NCBI GenBank assembly: GCA_963575745.1
Contig: CAUYUJ010020279.1
Span: 62,001-126,000, forward strand
Length of the DNA: 64,000 nucleotides
From: Prorocentrum cordatum
Lineage: Eukaryota > Sar > Dinophyceae > Prorocentrales > Prorocentraceae
Direction of reading: 5' to 3'
Part shown: in pieces, positions 9,459 through 19,499 of the stretch
Layout: each line of letters starts with the position of its first letter
Numbering within the stretch: position 1 is the first letter of the stretch
Notes under the pieces: generated by a model
Told to the model about the DNA's origin: nothing
Databases searched by the model: none
What the model saw: only the letters and a program-made list of their open reading frames with translations
Program-made: the position numbers and the translations under genes

Positions 9459-9651
9459 TCGGGAGCGGCCAAGAGGGGGGTGTCTAAGAGGGGGGGTGCA
9501 AATCATGACCGGCGGCATGTGCGCGTCCCAGCGGGGGGGCCAGGGACGCAATAATAAGAAGAGGCGCCATGAAATTTGGGGAAAGATCATGGCCCTCGCC
9601 ATGATATCCACCCCCCCCTAGTCATCACCCCCCTCTTTTCCGCCCCCGAGT
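9459..9651. mobile_element. Family Q inverted-repeat element, copy 1
   Basis: Left end GGGAGCGGCCAAGAGGGGGG, right end CACCCCCCTCTTTTCCGCCC. The middle (ATCATGACCGGCGGCATGTG, and ATCATGGCCCTCGCCATGAT) matches the copy at 10077-10278. Confidence 0.75.
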
Positions 9652-9816
9652 TTAGGTTCGGCCCTGCCGTGCGACCGAGGGCGATCGCGGCAGTCCGACG
9701 ACGCAGCTCGCCCGATACGAGCCGATACAGCTCGGCAGGCAGCGCTTTGCCCCGAACGCTCGCGAGGGGGCCGCCGCCGCGTCAGCGCGGCGAGCGCCTG
9801 CCGTGTCCTTCGTCGT

Positions 9817-9997
9817 TGAGGGGGACACACACATGAATATACACAAATAGCAGGATTCCCAATCTTTTCGTATACTTTCCTCCTCCTCCTCCTCCTCCTC
9901 CTTGGTTATTGTCTTCCCCCCACTTCCCATATTGTTCCCATATTTTTTCTGGGGATCGAGGATTCATTGTGTGTCTGTGTGGCTCTTTCCCTCCTGA
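9817..9997. mobile_element. Family C element, copy 1
   Basis: Left TTGAGGGGGACACACACATG, right GTGTGGCTCTTTCCCTCCTG + A. The interior has repeated CCCATAT motifs and GTCTTCCCCCCACTTCCC. GTCGT occurs on both sides (just before the left end and just after the right end), suggesting a 5-bp target duplication. A short CTC run has grown inside (9882-9902). Confidence 0.7.
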
Positions 9998-10076
9998 GTC
10001 GTGACGGAGACGGGCCCTGGCAGGATCGGGTTCCGGGCACCAGGCCCCCGGGCCTGTCCTCCGGGAGCGGCTCTTC

Positions 10077-10278
10077 ATCCGGGGGCGGCCAAGAGGGGGG
10101 CGTCCACGAGGGGGGGGGTGCAGATCATGACCGGCGGCACGTGCGCGGCCCAGGGAGGGGCTGGCGACGCAGTGAAAGAAGAAGCGGCGCCGTGAAGTCT
10201 GGGGAATTACCATGGCCCACGACATGATACCCACCCGCCCCTCATCATCATCACCCCCCTCTTTACCGACCCCGACTC
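10077..10278. mobile_element. Family Q inverted-repeat element, copy 2
   Basis: GGGGGCGGCCAAGAGGGGGG at the left and CACCCCCCTCTTTACCGACC at the right. It is in the same orientation as copy 1, about 620 bp upstream, with family C copy 1 between the two. Confidence 0.75.
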
Positions 10279-10305
10279 ATCCCAGGTCGTTCCTGCGGAC
10301 GGCCT

Positions 10306-10420
10306 GGAGGAGGAGGAGGAGAGGAGGAGGAGGAGGAGGAGGAGGAGGAGGAGGAGGCGGAGGCGGAGGCGGAGGAGGAGGAGGAGGAGGAGGAGGAGGA
10401 GGAGGAAAAGGAGGAGGAGG
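10306..10420 (+). repeat. (GGA)n microsatellite
   Basis: GGA with GGCGGA variants, about 115 bp. Reading frames through it are artefactual. Confidence 0.95.
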
Positions 10421-10625
10421 AGCGGCCCCCAGGGGCCGAGCGCACGGAAAGGGCGCCGCAGAACCCGTCTCAACTTCGGGGCCCCCTCTCCCTCGGGCAC
10501 GCGCCGGCAGGGACTTAAAATCAGGGCTCTGTGGATCTGGCGCGCGGGCCCGTGATTCATGCATCGGGGAGGGTGCCCTCCAGACACGAAGCCCGTGCCG
10601 CCTGATTTGGTGACGGCGCGCGTCG

Positions 10626-10800
10626 TTCGGGGATGAACAGACCCCCCTCTAGTAAAACGTGGTTTAATGAAAACGACCTGAGGCCCAAACCTGGCGGGCG
10701 CAAGCCTGGAAAACAACGGCCGCGGCGCCATCTCGAGAACCGAAAACGGACAATTCACTAATCGACGTGTCACTGTTGGGGGTTCTGTCCACCCCCGAAC
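10626..10800. mobile_element. Family J inverted-repeat element, copy 2
   Basis: TTCGGGGATGAACAGACCCC at the left pairs with GGGGTTCTGTCCACCCCCGA at the right. It shares GAGAACCGAAAACGG and AATCGACGTGTCA with J1. Confidence 0.75.
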
Positions 10801-10833
10801 TGTACACCACGGCGTCGTCTGGTCGGCCAAGGA

Positions 10834-10971
10834 TGAAGGGGCCCTTGGACACACAAATAGATACACACAAATAACAGGATTCCCCATACTTTCCCATATT
10901 TTTTGGGATTTCGTCTTTCCCCCCACTTCCCATATTTTCCCATATTTTCTGGGGAATCGACGATGAATTGG
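10834..10971. mobile_element. Family C element, copy 2 (right end truncated)
   Basis: TGAAGGGGCCCTTGGACACA, then CACAAATAGATACACACAAA, then CCCATATTTTCCCATATTT. It stops at GATGAATTGGAGTCG without the GTGTGTTTCTTTCCCTCC end. Confidence 0.7.
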
Positions 10972-11202
10972 AGTCGTGAAACCCGCTCGCCTCAAATCCA
11001 TTGCGTGCGCTCCCCCGATCCGCGGGCGGGCTCCGGAAGTGCAGCCCCCCCTTGCTCGCCGCCGCCCCCCGGGCCTCGAGGTCGCCCCACCCGGCCAGGA
11101 CCCCGCGCACCCGCGCCGCTTCCTCGCGGCCGCTCCGGGAGGGGGCCCCGAGGGATGGAGCCCTGAGGCCACGACGAGGCCCCAGCATCAGGGAAACAAG
11201 CA

Positions 11203-11380
11203 GTGGCATAAACAGAAAGACGCGGAGGTCCGCGCGGATTGCTCGGATCGGTGATGGACCCCCCCCTCTCCCTGGCGCGCGGAGCGCGCCAGGGGCGGCG
11301 CCGGAGGCGCCGCCGGGGGGCCCCAGCCACGATCCGAGAAATCCGCGCGGACCTCCGAGTTGATTTGTCTATGTCATTGG
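11203..11380. mobile_element. Family D GC double-hairpin element, copy 3 (best preserved)
   Basis: The outer arms CGGAGGTCCGCGCGGATTGC and GAAATCCGCGCGGACCTCCG are inverted repeats. Inside are two perfect hairpins in tandem: CCTGGCGCGC-GGA-GCGCGCCAGG and GCGGCGCC-GGA-GGCGCCGC. The outermost ends are TGGCATAAACAGAAAGACG and TTTGTCTATGTCATTGGGC. No open frame of its own. Confidence 0.8.
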
Positions 11381-11721
11381 GCATGTAAAAAGGGAGCTTG
11401 GAGGGAGGGTTTACACTGGTGCTCCTCCTCCTCCTCCTTCTTCTTCTCCCTCCTCCCTTGTTCCCCCAAGTATGAAACTGCACTGCTCTCAGTCCTTCGC
11501 TCTCACGCGGGGGAGGACGTCGGGGGAAGGGGGGGGACAGCTGGCTCGGGGGGAGGAGGAACATCCAGTCCGAGAAGCGAGAATATACTTCGCTGATGGG
11601 GTCCGCGAGATGTGCCCCGAGATGGCAAAAGTCCGCACGAACACGGGGTGAAGCGATATGCCCCTGTCGGCAGTCAGTGGGCGATTGGGGGTCGACGCAC
11701 CCCCACCCCCCGAGGCCAATC
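11381..11721. other. Intervening DNA with a short CTC/TTC run
   Basis: 11421-11460 is CTCCTCCTTCTTC-rich. Nothing else is recognised up to A3. Confidence 0.4.
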
Positions 11722-11876
11722 TGACGTCGGGCGTCTCCCTCTACAGGAGGAACATTCAAACACAGTGTTTAAATAGGCCGGGGACTATTTTTACGTTTCT
11801 GAAAACGTCTGATTGCTCTGTGGTGTTCTCTATTTTTCGTCCAAGATCCCCCTGTATGGGGGACACGCTCGACTTA
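11722..11876. mobile_element. Family A MITE, copy 3
   Basis: GACGTCGGGCGTCTCCCTCT + ACAGG at the left, CCCCCTGTATGGGGGACACG + CTCGACTTAA at the right. The interior has GGGGACTATTTTTA, close to that in A2. Confidence 0.7.
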
Positions 11877-12074
11877 AGGCCAATCCCCTCGTGGCTCTGG
11901 GGTCGTGCCTCGTGCCTCCAGCGACGGGGCGAGCCGGGCACGCCCAGGACGCTCTCGGCGAAACGCAGCTGCTGGGAGAGCACTCCGAGGCTGGAAGCCC
12001 GCCGAGAATCGACGAAAGCACCCGAAAACCTCAGAAGCCTATCTTTAAGGCCCTATCCTGAATAAAGAACCGAA

Positions 12075-12155
12075 ATCTCTCTCTCTCTCTCGCTCTCTCT
12101 CTCTCTATCTCTCTCGTTCTTTCTCTCTCTCTCTCTATATATATATATATACACC
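12075..12155 (+). repeat. (CT)n and (TA)n microsatellites
   Basis: TCTCTCTC with CGCTCT interruptions, then TATATATATATATATA at 12137-12152. The following 330 bp to the GGA block hold no recognised gene. Confidence 0.9.
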
Positions 12156-12489
12156 GAAGCTTCTTCCGGCCCCGCACTGCAACTCGCACAAGAAATTTGA
12201 TCCAGGTGTACACGGGATCCTGTTGTATACGTGATTCGTTGCGGCCCCGGGCAAACTGGGAGAAAGGCGTACACCACACCACCCCGACTTCGTCCCCGCC
12301 CCTCACAGAGTCCTGGGATCGAAAGACAGCCCGCCGCTGGTAATGTATACGCGCCAGCTTCCGACTTGTTCCCCCGTGACTGAGCGCCCCGCGCCGGCGA
12401 GCCCCGTCTCTGAACCGCCGAGAACAAGCCGCCGTGCCGCGGCGGCCACACGCGGCCCCAGAAGAGCGAGAGCGAGGGACTAGGGAGGT

Positions 12490-12975
12490 GGGAGGAGGCA
12501 GGTGGGAGGTGGTGGGAGCAGGAGGAGGAGGCAGGAGGTGGGAACTGGAGGATGAGGGAGGAGAAGGAGGAGGAGGAGGCAGGCAGAGGAGGAGGAGGAG
12601 GAGGAGGAGGCAGGAGGAGGAGGAGGAGGAGGAGGAGGAGGAGGAGGAGGGAGGAGGAGGAGGAATGTGAGTGACGCCAGTCGCGAAGCGAGTTGGAGGA
12701 GGAGAGGAGGAGGTGGGAGGAGGTGGGAGGAGGGAGGAGGTGGGAGGAGGTGGCGGGAGGAGGAGGAGGACGAGGAGGATGACGAGGACTAGGAGGAGGA
12801 GGATGAGGAAGAGGAGGAGAGAGAGGAGAGGGAGGAGGAAAGGGACTGGGAACTGGAACTCCTGGGAATTTATATCTCTGCCAACGAGTGGCCCTGAGTT
12901 CGCAAGCATCGCTGCGAGGAGGAGGAGGAGAAGGAGGAGGAGGAGGAGGAGGAGGAGGAGGAGGAGGAGGAGACC
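12490..12975 (+). repeat. Degenerate GGA/GGAGGT block
   Basis: GGAGGTGGGAGG, GGAGGCAGG and pure GGA stretches, broken by a unique insert at about 12845-12912 (GGGAACTGGAACTCCTGGGA). The 570-residue minus-strand frame and others across here are triplet artefacts. Confidence 0.9.
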
Positions 12976-12989
12976 GACGCATGCTCCCC

Positions 12990-13060
12990 TGAGGGTTGGA
13001 GGGGGCCGACGCATGCTCCCCTGAGCATGTCCCCCTCTAGCGTTGACCCCAATCGTGGCC
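12990..13060 (+). repeat. Repeat K, copy 1, next to a GGA tract
   Basis: GGGCCGACGCATGCTCCCCT, then GAGCATGTCCCCCTCTAGCG. The half GACGCATGCTCCCCTGAG is also present at about 12973-12990. A similar sequence follows a GGA/GGCGGA tract at 26214-26268. Confidence 0.6.
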
Positions 13061-13360
13061 CCGGCCCTCAAAGCGAAGCGAAGCGAAGCGAAACGCGCGG
13101 TGCCAGTCCAGCGGGACCAGCCGTAGGAGAGCGGCACGGGGGGGGGGGGGCCGGAGCCCTCAGGAGTGGTCCTGGCCGACAAGCGGTGGACGCGGAGGTG
13201 GTGCGGAAAGGCGGATGTCGGAGGCTGGGTGTCGGAGTGCTGATCCAGTGTTGTCTGGACCTCGATGGGTGGAGGTGGGAGCGCAAGGTCGAACGCCGAA
13301 CGCTGGAGGCGGGAAGGGTTAGAGCCCTCGGGGCCCCCTCTTCGACAGAGGCCTCCCAGA

Positions 13361-13525
13361 GTGGGGTCCGAAGAGATGTGGTCGGACGGTCGCGCCGCAT
13401 CGCGGATGCATCGGCGATGACCCGGCGACGTGGGCGAAGCATCGGCGGCGCCGGCGCGGAGAAAATCGGGCTCCACATCGAGCCCTGTCGCCGATGCATC
13501 GGCGATGCGGGAGATCTGCTCGGAC
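13361..13525. mobile_element. Family L palindromic element, copy 1
   Basis: TGGGGTCCGAAGAGATG, then CGCGCCGCATCGCGGATGCA at the left, GTCGCCGATGCATCGGCGAT then GATCTGCTCGGAC at the right. The centre GGAGAAAATCGGGCTCCACA + TCGAGCC is shared exactly with 27704-27869. Confidence 0.7.
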
Positions 13526-13531
13526 ACCGTC

Positions 13532-13627
13532 TCCCTCTTCCCCCTCCTCCCCCCCTCCTCCTCCTCCTCCTCCTCCTCCTCCTCCTCCTCCTCCTCCTCC
13601 TCCTCCTCCTCCTCCTCCTCCTCCTCC
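13532..13627 (-). repeat. (CTC)n microsatellite
   Basis: A nearly pure CTC tract of about 95 bp immediately after L1. Confidence 0.95.
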
Positions 13628-13773
13628 GCCGGCCACCCCAACTCCTCGCCAAAGTGGCGGTCCTCGGCGGGGGGAGCCTGCGCACCCGGCGCGCTGGCGC
13701 CGGTGCCGTCCGGCGGCGCCGCGGCTCCGAGCGGGACGGCCACGCGGTCCTGCGTCGGCCAACGCCCAAAGGA

Positions 13774-13953
13774 TACAGTCGGGGCGTTGGCCTAAGGAAC
13801 CCTAAACAAGGAACGAGGCCCCTTTTTTCCACAAGTTAAACTTCGATTTCCGATCGAAAACCTATGGAAAACAGAAGGCAAACTGTGAAACAACTAAGGA
13901 ACACGGAGCCCCTCCAAAACGAGAAGGGTTCCTTCTTCAGCGCCCCGACTGTA
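13774..13953. mobile_element. Family B TA-flanked MITE, copy 2
   Basis: TACAGTCGGGGCGTTGGCCT + AAGGAACCC at the left, GGGTTCCTTCTTCAGCGCCC + CGACTGTA at the right. The inverted repeat is about 27 bp. 180 bp in length, like copies 3-5. CAGT termini with TA flanks are typical of Tc1/mariner-type elements. Confidence 0.85.
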
Positions 13954-14137
13954 CTGGGAGGCCTTCGTCGGAAGGATCAAGGAGGATGAAGCAGAATCTG
14001 ACCTGGGGCCCAGTTTGCGCCTCCAGACTTGCCCCGTCGAAAAGCAGGGTGCGAGCGTCGAGGGGCACACTTTGATGAAGAAAAAACAGCATGCTCCGGT
14101 GATGGGGGGATCAACAATAATGCTTCTTCAGAAATGA

Positions 14138-14143
14138 GAGTTC

Positions 14144-14220
<77 letters not shown>

Positions 14221-14222
14221 GA
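14138..14222 (+). repeat. (CAA)n microsatellite
   Basis: About 28 CAA units followed by CAGCAGCACCAACAA. It would encode poly-Gln, but the surrounding frame is short with no recognised protein. Confidence 0.95.
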
Positions 14223-14255
14223 ACAGCAGCAGCACCAACAACAACAACCAGTTTA

Positions 14256-14555
14256 AGACTGTTCGCCCTTATCTGCTCGCGTATTTCCCAAACCCTCGAT
14301 ACCCCCCCCTCTTCGTCTTCGATCGAACCCCTTTTGGGGGGTATACCTTTGTTCCCTGCAGGCCGGGCCCAGGCAAGCGGCGGGGCGGCCGCGGACCGTC
14401 GGCCTGGCCAGCGGCAGCGCTGATCGGCGGGGCGGCCGCGAACCGTCGACCCGACCCCAAGAGGGACGGACAGGGGACCGACGACGACGACGACGACGTC
14501 GACGACGACGGCGACGACGACGATGAGCGAAAGCGAGAGCGAGAGAGAACGACAG
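14256..14555. other. GC-rich DNA with GAC/ACG triplets
   Basis: Two copies of GGCGGGGCGGCCGCGRACCGTCG (14378-14450) and an ACGACGACG run at 14480-14525. No gene is seen. Confidence 0.45.
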
Positions 14556-14559
14556 CAGG

Positions 14560-15242
14560 GCCACGAAGGACACGAAGTAGGCCACGAAGGGCGACAGCGG
14601 GGACACGCAGGGAATGCGTATGGGGCCACGAAGGGCAGACAATGCGGGGCCACAGAAAGCAACGATGGGGCGACTGAGGGTAGCAACTTGGCCACGTAGG
14701 ACAGTGAGGAGGCCACAAACGGCGACAGCGAGGCCACGAGGGGCATGTTCATGGGGTCACAACGGGCGCGAACGAGCGGGGACCACGAAGGGCATACGTA
14801 TGCTGGGCCGCAGAGGGCAAGGACGGGGCCACTTAGGGCAGCAACGGGGCCACGAAGTGCAACGAAGGGGCCACGACGGGCGACAGCGGGGCCACGAAGG
14901 GCATGCATAATTATGGGGCCACCACGGGCGCGAACGAGCGGGGGCCACGAAGGGCATACAGATATGGGGCCACGAAGGGGAGCGAAGGGGCCACGAAGGG
15001 CTGCAACGGGGCCACGAAGGGGAGCGAGGGGGCCACGAAGTGCTGCAACGGGGCCACGAAGGGTTGCAACGAGCCACGAAACAAAGCGAGGGGGCCACGA
15101 AGGGCAGCGAGGGGGCCACGAAGGGCAGCGAGGGGGCCACGAAGGGCTGCAACGGGGCCACGAAGGGCAGCGAGGAGGCCACGAGGGGCTGCAACGGGGC
15201 CACGAAGGGCAGCGAGGGGGCCACGAAAGGCTGCAACGGGCC
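14560..15242 (+). repeat. 21-bp minisatellite GGCCACGAAGGG
   Basis: The best-ordered part (about 14960-15242) has the unit GGGGCCACGAAGGGCAGCGA + G, alternating with a CTGCAAC variant. The 5' part is more degenerate with larger unique inserts. The unit length is divisible by three, so several frames stay open on both strands (for example Gly-Ala-Thr-Lys-Gly repeats). I read it as a minisatellite, not a gene. Confidence 0.85.
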
Positions 15243-15334
15243 CACTGGGGCCGTCTTGGGGCTTTCGTGGGGTTCCCCCGGGTCGTTTGGAAAAGCCTGG
15301 GGTGGGCCCAATTCGTTTGGGGGCGGGGGGGGGC

Positions 15335-15336
<2 letters not shown>

Positions 15337-15419
<83 letters not shown>

Positions 15420-15430
15420 CTTTTTTTTCT
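15337..15430 (+). repeat. Poly-T run of about 80 nt
   Basis: An uninterrupted T run preceded by GGGGGCGGGGGGGG and followed by CTTTTTTTTCTGGGG. It may be the tail of a minus-strand retrocopy or slippage. No coding sequence is recognisable on the side where a retrocopy body would lie. Confidence 0.9.
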
Positions 15431-15594
15431 GGGGTCCACGGCACTATGAAAACATATGAATAGGCATATGTTTGCATATATATATATGTGTGTATGCATA
15501 TATATTTATAGATATATACATGTGTGTATATGTTTGCATGTCCCCCCCCCAACCGGCCCCCCCCCAAGGCTTTGATGTTGCACATCGCTACATT

Positions 15595-15940
15595 CATCCT
15601 TCCTCTTCAACCGCCTCCTCGTCCTCCTCCTTCTCATCCTACTCCCTGCTCCTCCTTCCGCTTCCATGTTCCTCTCATCATCCTGCATCCTCCTCATCTC
15701 CCTCATCCTCACACGCCTCGAGAGGTGCATATTCCTCCTCCTCCTCCTCCTCGTCGTCCTCATCCTCATTCTCCTCATCTTTCTCATTCTCCTGATCTTC
15801 CTCCTCTCCTCATCCTCCTCATCCTCATCGTCCATATCCTCATCCCCCTCCTCTTCCTCATTCTCCTGATATTCCTCCTCTCCTCGTCCTCATCTCCTCC
15901 TCTCCCTCATCCTCCTCATCGTTCTCATCCTCCGCATCCC
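15595..15940 (-). repeat. Degenerate CTC/TCATCC-rich block
   Basis: Repeats of CCTCATCCTC, CTCATTCTCCTGAT and similar. Low complexity. Confidence 0.8.
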
Positions 15941-16019
15941 CCATTGGGGAGGGGACCGAGCATATGTTATCGACTCGCCTCGCTCATTCCGCCGGCCCGT
16001 TTATGGTGCCATCGCGGGC

Positions 16020-16500
16020 GCCTGCCTGCGCGTTCGTGGCCTCTTGGGAGCCTCTTGGATTCTCTTTTTGGGCCTCTCGGGGGCCTCGTAGGGCCTCCAA
16101 CTTTCATAGGGGCCTCTTGGGGCGTAGGGCTCGAATTGGTGGCTCGCGTTTCCCCTCTTGGGCCCCTGTTGGGCACCTGTGGGGCCGTTGTGGAGCCCTC
16201 TTGGACCGTCTTGGTGCCCTATTGGGGGCCTCTCGGGCCGTCTTGCAACGGTATTGGGGGCCTCCAGGGCCATCTTGTAGCGTCGGAAGCCCGAAAACGC
16301 GAGAACGCGAAAGGTACATAAAACAAATGGGGAAAATCAATACTTTTGGATTGCTGTTGGCCCTCTTTGGGTCCTCTTGGAGCGCTCTCGGGGCTTTGTT
16401 GGGGCCTCTCGAGGGCCGTTTTGGGGCCATTTTGGGGGGTCCTGGTGCGCTCGTGGCCCGAGATTCCGATTCGTTGGCCCTCTTGGAACTGCCTTGAGGT
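16020..16500 (+). repeat. Repeat U block 1 (CTCTTGGGGCC-type)
   Basis: Many near copies of GGGCCTCTTGGGGC-like 12-20 bp motifs in one orientation. The same motif family recurs at 17590-17900, 34180-34800, 38745-38890, 45340-45660 and 58545-58860, in either orientation. Confidence 0.65.
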
Positions 16501-16566
16501 AGGTTCCTTAGGCCGCTCCTGGAACGATCTGGCAGGCCCGGAAAACCGCCCCTGGGAGCAGCACCA

Positions 16567-16803
16567 TTCGAGCAGGGACCGACCGTCCCGGCATTCCTTT
16601 AGTCATACCACGAAATGTTCTTAGAACCCAAAAACATTCTAAGAACAAAAACATTGTTCTTAGAACATAAACCCGATGTGTTAACACAAGACAGTCCCAG
16701 CCAGAACTGTTCTAAGAACATTTCGTGGAAACCACAAACGGTTCTTAGAACATTCTTTGGTGGGGCCATAGGCGAGCCAGGACGCTTCGCCACTGCTTGA
16801 ACC
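16567..16803 (+). mobile_element. Family T element with TTCTAAGAACA palindromes, copy 1
   Basis: GAGCAGGGACCGACCGTCCC at one end and GCCAGGACGCTTCGCCACTG at the other are shared with 37661-37892 at similar spacing. Between them TGTTCTTAGAAC or its variants occurs about six times. Confidence 0.75.
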
Positions 16804-17540
16804 ATCTGATCCGAGTATGCCTGGAATTTGCCGGGACCTTGCCGGGGGTTCCCGGGGGGGGTATTTTTCGTCCAGGGACCCCCCGGGCCGGCCCCGCGCG
16901 CGAGAGAGCTAGCAGATACAGATCCAGTCACGGGAGATCTTGTCACGTCTCTGGCCCGCGGGGCCGGCGAAGGATTCCCCCAGCGCTTGGGGAGCGAACC
17001 GAGCACGTGTCATAGCGAGGGGGCCGAGAGGTCATTCACTGTCCCTGGGTGCATGGCTGAAGTGGGATTCCGGGGTGCGGATCCTTGATGTTGCTTGTTT
17101 GTTGTTGTTGCTGTTGGTGTTGGTGGTGTCGTTGAACTTTCATTTTCTGAAGAGTAATTATTGCTGATTCCCCCCACCGGTGCATACTGATTTTTCTCCA
17201 TCAAATTGTGCCCCATCGACGCTCGCATCCTGCTCAAACTGCGCCCCTGGCCCCCGGGTTACAACAAGAACGGCTCCCGCCTGAGACTTCCTCACAATTT
17301 AGCCAGGACCCCCGCTCTCGCCCGAGACTTCCTCGCACTTGATTCAGGAATCGAGCTCTCGCTTGGAACTTCCTTACAATTTATTCAGGATTCGCATTTG
17401 GTTCAGGCATCCCGGCGCGCTCCCGAAACGACCCCAGAGAGCACCACGACGGTCCACGACGCGTCCCAAGAGGCCTCCAGGAGCACTCCCACCAAGAAGG
17501 CCCCAAGTTCCAAAATTCATTGATGTTCTGTTGGTTTTTG
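16804..17540. other. Intervening DNA with a short GTT run and a direct duplication
   Basis: CTTGATTCAGGAATCGAGC and TTTATTCAGGATTCGCATTT style repeats occur at 17270-17410 (CTCGCxxGAxxTTCCTxxCA about 55 bp apart). No gene. Confidence 0.4.
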
Positions 17541-17589
17541 GAGAATTTTGGGGTTATCCTCTGGTCGGCTTCCCGACGCTCCAATACGG

Positions 17590-17900
17590 CGATCTGCTGG
17601 GCGTCCGAAGCCGCCTGGGAGGCTCGAAAACCGCCCCACAACCATCCGAAAGAGCTTCCAGGCAGTGCAAGAGAGCCTCAAGACAGCACAACAGGGTTCC
17701 AAGATATCCTAAGAGAGCCCCAAGACGGCCCAAGATGGCCCCAAGACACCCTCCGAAGCATTCCAAATCGTGACCTGGTCGTTCAAGAAGACCGCGGTTG
17801 GAGGCAGAGTGGTCTGGGGAAGTCCCCGAAAACCCCCAGAAGACGCCCAAGAGGCCTTCAGAAAGCCTCAAGAAAGCATGAACAACTTCCGTGAGGCCCC
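17590..17900 (-). repeat. Repeat U block 2
   Basis: CAAGACGGCCCAAGATGGCC, CCCCAAGACACCC and similar, in the CCCCAAGA orientation. Confidence 0.5.
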
Positions 17901-18159
17901 CAGAGGCTCTCCAAGGAGGAGCCTCCGCAAAAAGAGCAGAGGAGGATGGGGAGAATACGCAGGGTAGGGCGAGGATGAGGAACAAGAAGCATGGAAGACA
18001 GAAAACGAACAGCATCATTGAGTCGCACGGCGATGCTGGAAAAGGCGACGAGGAGTTCTCGCTGAACTGTAAGCCTGGCATTCCTGCCCTTCCGCCTGCA
18101 TGCCAAACTCTTCAAGGACCACGGTGCATGGCGCGAAGCGCCAATGCAATCTTGTATTG

Positions 18160-18205
18160 ATATATCTATCTCTATATATGTATATATATATATACATATA
18201 CATTG
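18160..18205. repeat. (TA)n-rich microsatellite
   Basis: TATATATATATATATACATA within CTATCTCTATATATG. 18205-18780 beyond it is unique GC-rich DNA without a recognised gene. Confidence 0.85.
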
Positions 18206-18779
18206 TCGACCCCCCCCCGTTGGCGCTGCCCGACAGGGCCTCCACCGGAGGCTCCAGGCCACGCCGCCGGTAGCGCACCGCGGCCAGCTCGCGGACGGCC
18301 ACCCTGCAGTCTGCCGGGCTGCGCGCAGAGGGCGGACGGGCAGCGAACATCGCCGGACGGAGCCCTGTGCCCACGGGTGCGGCCTCGGCGAAGACGAGGC
18401 CAAGGCAGGGACCAAATTGGACTGGGAGGAGGCGGGGAGATCTCGGAGACCCAGCGGCTCTGGAGGTGTGGCGGGAACCGCGGCCGATCCGGCTCCAAGA
18501 AGCTCTGAGAGAGCTTTAGAAGGCTCCGGAACAATTGATTCCTGTCCTAGCCTGCCCGACGATCCTCACTGGAGTGGCCTTGGCCATGGCGGCTTAGCGG
18601 CTGTTATGACGACGCGAACCCACCCTCAAGCGTATCGGCGTCGCGTTGGGAAGTAGGAGGAAGGACGAAAGAAGGAAACAAGCTGTGCCTCGCGCGGGAA
18701 ACTGCTGTGAATGAGAACGAACGGCACAATGAAAACACATACGCACAACTAAGACACGCAGAATATTCCTGCTGGTGGT

Positions 18780-18853
18780 GGTGTGTATATAGATATACAC
18801 ACATACGTATATTTGTTTATATATATACATATATATGTATATATCTCGTGTGA

Positions 18854-18890
<37 letters not shown>

Positions 18891-18900
18891 GGTCGTCGTC
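18780..18900 (+). repeat. (TA)n and (GTC)n microsatellites
   Basis: A TATATACATATATATG-rich stretch to 18843, then about 14 GTC units (18855-18896). Confidence 0.9.
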
Positions 18901-19490
18901 GTCCTCCTCCTCCTCCTTCTCCTCATCTCCGTCCCCATCATCCCCCCTCATCCTTTCTCCTCCTTCTTCCTCCATTCTTCTCTTTACTGTTTTCCTTCTA
19001 CTCCTCCTCCTCCTCCTTCTCCTCCTCCTCCTCCTTCCCCTCCCTTTCCTCCTGCCCCTCTCCCTCCTCCTCCTCATCCACCTCCTCCCCCTGTGCCTCC
19101 TCCCTTTCCTCCTCTTCCTCCTCCTCCTCCTCTCCTTTCCCATCTTCTCCATTCGCCTTGTCTTCGCTACTTCCCACTTCTTTCTTTGTCAGCCCTCCCC
19201 CTCGTATGCTGCCCACTCTCCGTCCGCATCGGTGTCGTTCCTTCCCGCTGCATTTCTTTCTATGATTCGTTCCTTCTCCTTTTGATTATATTCGTTATCC
19301 TCCCGATCCTCCCTCCTCCCTCACCCCTCGTCCCTCCTCCTTCCTCCCACCCTTCTCCGTTACAGGGCCTCGTCATCTTCTTCCCCTTCGCAAGCTTCCT
19401 TACCGCCCTCGTTCCTTCTACTCTTTATTGTCCCTCCTACTCTTCATTATCATTGTCGTTCCTTCTACTCGTTTATCGCTGATCCGACTT
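18900..19490 (-). repeat. CTC/TCC-rich low-complexity block
   Basis: TCCTCCTCCTTCTCC-type DNA, increasingly degenerate towards 19490. No gene. Confidence 0.75.
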
Positions 19491-19499
19491 CTCTGCATA

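Noticed and set aside
12031-13743. 570-residue minus-strand frame, the longest in the window
   Set aside because: It runs through two GGA/CTC tracts, a D/L-type repeat region and a (CT)n tract; the peptide is low-complexity and includes element sequence.
14960-15240. Heptapeptide-repeat protein (Gly-Ala-Thr-Lys-Gly type)
   Set aside because: 21 is divisible by three, so all frames stay open on both strands; the array lacks a start and ends in poly-T.
14560-15242. CRISPR-like array
   Set aside because: The 21-bp unit is continuous with no unique spacers and drifts gradually; it is a minisatellite in eukaryotic DNA.
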